This document shows, one piece after another, positions 60,307 through 64,000 of a DNA stretch of 64,000 bases (position 1 is its first letter; every line of letters begins with the position of its first letter). Below the pieces are notes generated by a model. That model was not told the origin of the DNA. It saw nothing but the letters and a program-made list of their open reading frames with translations, and did not search any database. The stretch spans positions 3,348,001-3,412,000 of the forward strand of contig JALBUN010000045.1 of the NCBI GenBank assembly GCA_025174535.1. The letters are read 5' to 3'. Position numbers and translations under genes: made by a program. This DNA comes from Cantharellus purpuraceus (Eukaryota > Basidiomycota > Agaricomycetes > Cantharellales > Hydnaceae).

Positions 60307-61633
60307 TGTTGGGGTATATGAAGTTCTAAACTACTTCAAATAAGGACTATTATTTAGTAGTTCAAAGGTATTTCAAATGTTCTAATGAATGTACTTATAT
60401 TTCACGTTTTTGTGTATTTGAGCCCACAAGTATACACAATGGGTCAGTTGCTGATATAATATGTCATGTGACCTTGAAGAGCACTTGCATGTGAGTGAAT
60501 GACATGCATATTACATAAGCAGTGGAGTTCATGCACTTCAGCCAAAAGCAGCCACAGAAGGTTCTGACACCTTCCTGGACCTTCCACAAAGTTCTCCAGC
60601 CTTCTCTTTCCTTCTAGGGGCTTCCCTAAGCCTCAGGAATTTTCTCTAATTAGTTACATAAGCTAGATAGCCCATGTATATAAAAAGGGCTGCAACAGCA
60701 GTGCAATAAGAATATCTTTTTTCCACACACACACAGCAGTGTCTACTCAAGCATTGAGTAATCATCACATAAGCAGCATGCTTATATCAGCTACTCTTAA
60801 GGTATATTAGCTTTGATTGACTCTTGGAGAAGCCAGAAGCTATTATATTACAAGTGCAGCAGGCTCTAATATTAATCAAACTTGGAGAAGATGTTAATAT
60901 GGAGTAACTGATTAGTAATTAACACACTACAAGCCCACTTGGAGCAGTAACTTGAAGTGTATTAATTGTTATTCATTGATCAAGAACCTTACATGTGTAA
61001 TTGAGACTCTGAGGTTAGTCAAATTATCACATATCAGGCAATTGGTTATAATCAAGAGCCTTGCACGTTTAATTGAGACTCTGAGGTTAGTCAAGTTAAT
61101 ATGTACTTTGCTATTGATCAGTTGGTTCAATTGTGGGCATTTCAATAAATCAACACCACAGTCTATTAACTCACCTCTTTGAGACGAGATTAATATCCCT
61201 TGACTGTTGATTCTATCATGGATAAGACACGTACAGTGAATACACTTGTTCAGAAGGAAGTGTTCAAGTGCATATCTATCTTTTTATGTTGAAGGGATTA
61301 TTGTTGGCTTTAATCCACTCAACCTGCGGTCCTAAGGCACTAGGTTACTTCCCCCTTTGAAGTATCTGAACCCTTGAACACCTGTCAATCTTGACTTTAC
61401 ATTGCATCAGCAGTAAAGCGTGAACTACACGTGACAAGCATAAAAATCTCTATTGCTTCACTTCCTGTGGCAACATTGATTGTGTTTGTTCACCGGAGTA
61501 TAATTTCTTAATTGGGTTCTCTGTTAAAATAGTTTCAAGCTTATTGCTAGCCTTGAAAGGTCATACATCCTTGGGCTGGACTTAGATTGTGATTAACACC
61601 ACAGTTTAGGTTGAAGTTCACAGTTCCAAAATA
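60307..61633. mobile_element. Solo LTR, about 1.33 kb
   Basis: Begins TGTTGGGG and ends CCAAAATA, an imperfect inverted pair, flanked by AGACA on both sides, and sits inside the RNase H codons of the Ty3 pol. It contains TATATAAAAAGGGC (about 60,678-60,691), a good promoter box, and no coding region. Orientation and parent family are unknown; the TG start and 5-bp duplication fit an LTR retrotransposon, while the TA end is atypical and may be mutated. Confidence 0.72.
60979..61095. repeat. Imperfect tandem duplication inside the solo LTR
   Basis: Two units (about 60,979-61,023 and 61,051-61,095) share TCAAGA.CCTT.CA and AATTGAGACTCTGAGGTTAG. Confidence 0.6.
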
Positions 61634-61860
61634 AGACACTACCTCAAAGGCCCCTCCGATCCAGTGGATGTCATAACGGACCACAAGAACTTGGAATACT
61701 TCTCCACAATGAAACTACTCACTCTGAGACAAGTCTGATGGTCCGAATACCTGTCTCAGTTCAACCTCATTATCTGTTTCCATCCTGGTTGACTCGGAGC
61801 AAAACCCGATGCATTAACTAGACACTGGGACATCTACCCTAAAGAGGGGAGTAGCTGTAT
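61634..61860 (+). pseudogene. Continuation of Ty3/gypsy RNase H
   Basis: [20 protein letters not shown], then WSEYLSQFNL and LGAKPDALTRHWDIYPKEG, the expected sequence after the solo LTR. TGA codons at 61,736 and 61,790 replace conserved basic residues. Homology to the family fades after about 61,860 and the plus-strand integrase is absent. Confidence 0.8.
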
Positions 61861-62560
61861 GGTGTTAGGGCAAACTCTAAATCACCACAATTCCGTGAAT
61901 GAACAGCTGAGAAGAATATCAAACCCTGCTGCAGCACAACTCCAGAAACAATTTAATGTTTGTACTTTGGTTACAATCCTTTGTATTGGTCAATGCAGAC
62001 TATATGCAGAAAAGTAATACGTTTCTTAGCAGCAAGAAATGAATAAGACTTCCAGAGTCTAGAGTTCACGGATGCTTAGGGGTCCAGATATTCCAAAAAG
62101 AGGGGAATGCACTTAGAGGCTAAAGGAAGTAGGTGGATGAATCCAACCGTCCAACCAGTGGCACTCTGAAGCGGGTAACAGCAATGTGTGAAGTAGTCTA
62201 GCAACTGCTTCACACGAGTTCAAGCTTCTAATGCTCTGCAAAGGCAGTACACACTAGTAACTTAAACAAGAGCACTAATGGCAGGACTATTGACAGACAA
62301 TCTCACCCTGTAGATTTGTAGTCATGTGAGGCAGATACTACACTCACGCCCAAAGCAGGAATATCACTACTTTGAGTGCAATCAAGTACAGTTACACAAC
62401 TGTAAAAGATCCTTGAACTGGTAATCAACAGTTACTGAGATAGAGGATGACACTGTATGTCACTCTAGTCACACTGGTGTGCAGAAGATGGGTAGAATAG
62501 GTTGAATATGTTACTATTTCAGAGGCAGAATGACCTCCTTATATATTGTATTTACAGGGG
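61861..62560. other. Non-coding repeat-region DNA
   Basis: CpG-poor sequence without recognised coding. It probably derives from retroelement termini or another decayed insertion. Confidence 0.4.
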
Positions 62561-62820
62561 CTGACTAATGGTTCTGGAATATTCTACCTATTAATAGATG
62601 GAAACTACTGGAAGGTTGTGGAAGGTGGAAGAAAGGGGTAGAATATTCCAAGCCAATCACAGGTTCTGATCACTGGACTAACACTGATCAGGAGCTGAAT
62701 AATGGTTCTGGAATGTTCTATCTAATAATAGAAGGAAACAGCTGGAATGTTATGGAAAGGAGTAGAATATTCCAAGGCAATCACCTGATCTAATCTCTGA
62801 ACTAGGCACTGATCAGGCAA
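62561..62820. repeat. Imperfect tandem repeat, two units of about 130 bp
   Basis: Units at about 62,561-62,690 and 62,693-62,820 share AATGGTTCTGGAAT, TAATAGA.GGAAAC, GTAGAATATTCCAA and ACTGATCAGG. Confidence 0.6.
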
Positions 62821-62954
62821 AAAGAAGGGTATCCACCCTGTTTTCTGCACTGGTTTGCACAGCCATGGATAGCCACATCTCAGGTGATGATCTCCACAGA
62901 AAATAGTGCCCTGAGAGGCTGTGGTTGTCAAGTTACAGAATATTTATTGATCAG

Positions 62955-63250
62955 AGAGATCTGAGCTTGAATTCAGGCTGAATGCCTGGTCCAAAGGGGG
63001 AGAGCCAGCTGTGTGAAGGTTTGTGGGCACCTATGGGTCCACAACTGTAGCACAGCAGAATAAGAGCATTCTGGGCTGAGTTCTGCATGGAATATTCCTG
63101 ATAAAATATGGAAAAATAGAGAATATTTGAATAAGTCCATTCCAGGTACAAGCACCAAATATATGCTGATATTTAGGAATGGAAAGGGGTTAGTATAGCA
63201 CATTGGTGCTGCATAAATGAATTTGATAGGAAAAAGGTGGTTCCCATACA
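62955..63250 (-). repeat. LTR-like repeat, copy 2 (inverted relative to copy 1)
   Basis: Reverse complement of 55,104-55,395. It abuts the integrase fragment at about 63,262, where the integrase C-terminus and chromodomain should be, marking a deletion or recombination joint. Confidence 0.6.
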
Positions 63251-63264
63251 GCCGGAATGCAGCA

Positions 63265-63975
63265 TCAGTCTGCGGAGACTTGATATTGTTTCTGGGCATC
63301 GGAGATGGTCTCTCGGAGATGTTGGTATAGTTGATTGAGGTTGATTACAAATTGGCAGGCTTTGGTGGAGGCAAGTTCTTTCTCAGGGTGGACGGAGATG
63401 TTTGGATGGTAGCCTTTATTAGCAAAGAACAGAGAGACACCAGTAGTCACATTTGGCATGTTGTTGTATGCTATTGGAAGTAGGTCAGCCCAGTTGTCTT
63501 GTTGATAGTTACAATAGACTCGGAGATATTGTTCCAGGGACTGATTCATTCGTTCTGTTTGTCCATCTCCTTCAGGGTGGTATCCAGAGGTGAAATGAAG
63601 CTTCATGTTGAGAGCCTTTCCTAATGTGCGGAAGAAGGAGGACATGAACTCCGAGCCCCGATTGGACATGACATGCGATGGGACTCCATGTTTAGAGAAT
63701 ATGTGGAGAACGAACAACTTAGCTAGTGAGGCAGAGGTGATGGTGTCATGTGTTGGAATAAATAGTGACTGTTTAGTGAACCTGTTGACAATCACGAGTA
63801 TGGTGTCATATCCAAGCGATGGGGGGAGCTTCTCTATGAAATCCATGGAGATGGAGTTCCATGGTTGCTCTGGGATCGGAAGTTGCTTAAGTGTTCCGTA
63901 GGGTTTGTGCCTTTGCGATTTTGAGCGCATACATGTGATGCAGGAGTTACAGTAGTGTTGAATGTATTCCCACAT
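63265..63975 (-). pseudogene. Ty3/gypsy integrase core, truncated at joint and window edge
   Basis: A long open frame with the integrase zinc-binding end (CNSCITCMRSKSQ), MDFIEKLPPSLGYDTILV, the DDE core and GDGQTERMNQSLEQYL. The second catalytic Asp is changed: SNRGSEF instead of SDRGSEF, consistent with a CpG G-to-A change. The frame ends at QKQYQVSAD where copy 1 continues into the chromodomain region. It extends past the window's right end. Nearly identical blocks occur at 58,020-58,360 in the same orientation. Confidence 0.85.
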
Positions 63976-64000
63976 TTTTGGCCATACATAGTCTCGTCGG

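Noticed and set aside
60678..60740. TATA box followed by CACACA run as a gene promoter
   Set aside because: It lies inside the solo LTR and no gene follows; better explained as the LTR promoter.

Overview
The window looks like nuclear DNA of a filamentous basidiomycete (Agaricomycete-like). Genes are split by many canonical introns of about 45-67 nt. The gene content (short heme-thiolate peroxygenase, DUF6535 membrane protein, UstYa-like/DUF3328 protein, secreted GH3 glycosidase, chromodomain Ty3 elements) is typical of that group. No tRNA, rRNA, CRISPR or prokaryotic operon structure was seen. Exon-intron models were built by hand from splice motifs, phase and family knowledge; each total length is a multiple of three and each model is open, except where a break is stated.

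Layout. 1-9.9 kb: gene-poor, with an intact short peroxygenase (minus, 2483-3289), one uncertain 196-aa ORF, a dispersed repeat and a strong 30-bp hairpin. 9.9-13.1 kb: a 1039-aa low-complexity protein with a conserved-looking C-terminal helical part. 13.4-19.98 kb: a decayed partial copy and an intact copy of a DAL5/TNA1-like anion:cation symporter, separated by AT-rich DNA and a 214-aa ORF with odd terminal repeats. 20.3-22.4 kb: an intact thiamine-diphosphate (ThDP) enzyme, head-to-tail with the transporter. 22.7-24.5 kb: a 1.75-kb TIR element inserted in a repeat also present at 4.2 kb. 24.7-28.4 kb: a 24-exon secreted GH3 glycosidase. 31.4-34.5 kb: two divergent, paralogous C2H2 zinc-finger genes. 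38-40.9 kb: a DUF6535 gene with an apparent frameshift. 41.4-45.1 kb: a 1154-aa RS-rich protein. 45.7-46.4 kb: a UstYa-like gene. 51.6-54.2 kb: a 15-exon secreted phospholipase C/phosphoesterase with two GC-AG introns. 54.3-64 kb: a nested, CpG-depleted Ty3/gypsy graveyard including a solo LTR with a target-site duplication.

Functional reading. The transporter and ThDP enzyme lie 294 bp apart on the same strand and could form a carboxylate uptake and decarboxylation/ligation pair. The GH3 enzyme, phospholipase C, peroxygenase and a possible small secreted peptide fit a saprotrophic or plant-associated lifestyle. I found no evidence of one large unknown system. The strongest unusual signals are the micro-exon assembly of the GH3 nucleophile codon (7-nt and 4-nt exons), paired GC-AG introns, nested transposition, CpG-type decay of the retroelements, and the duplicated zinc-finger pair.
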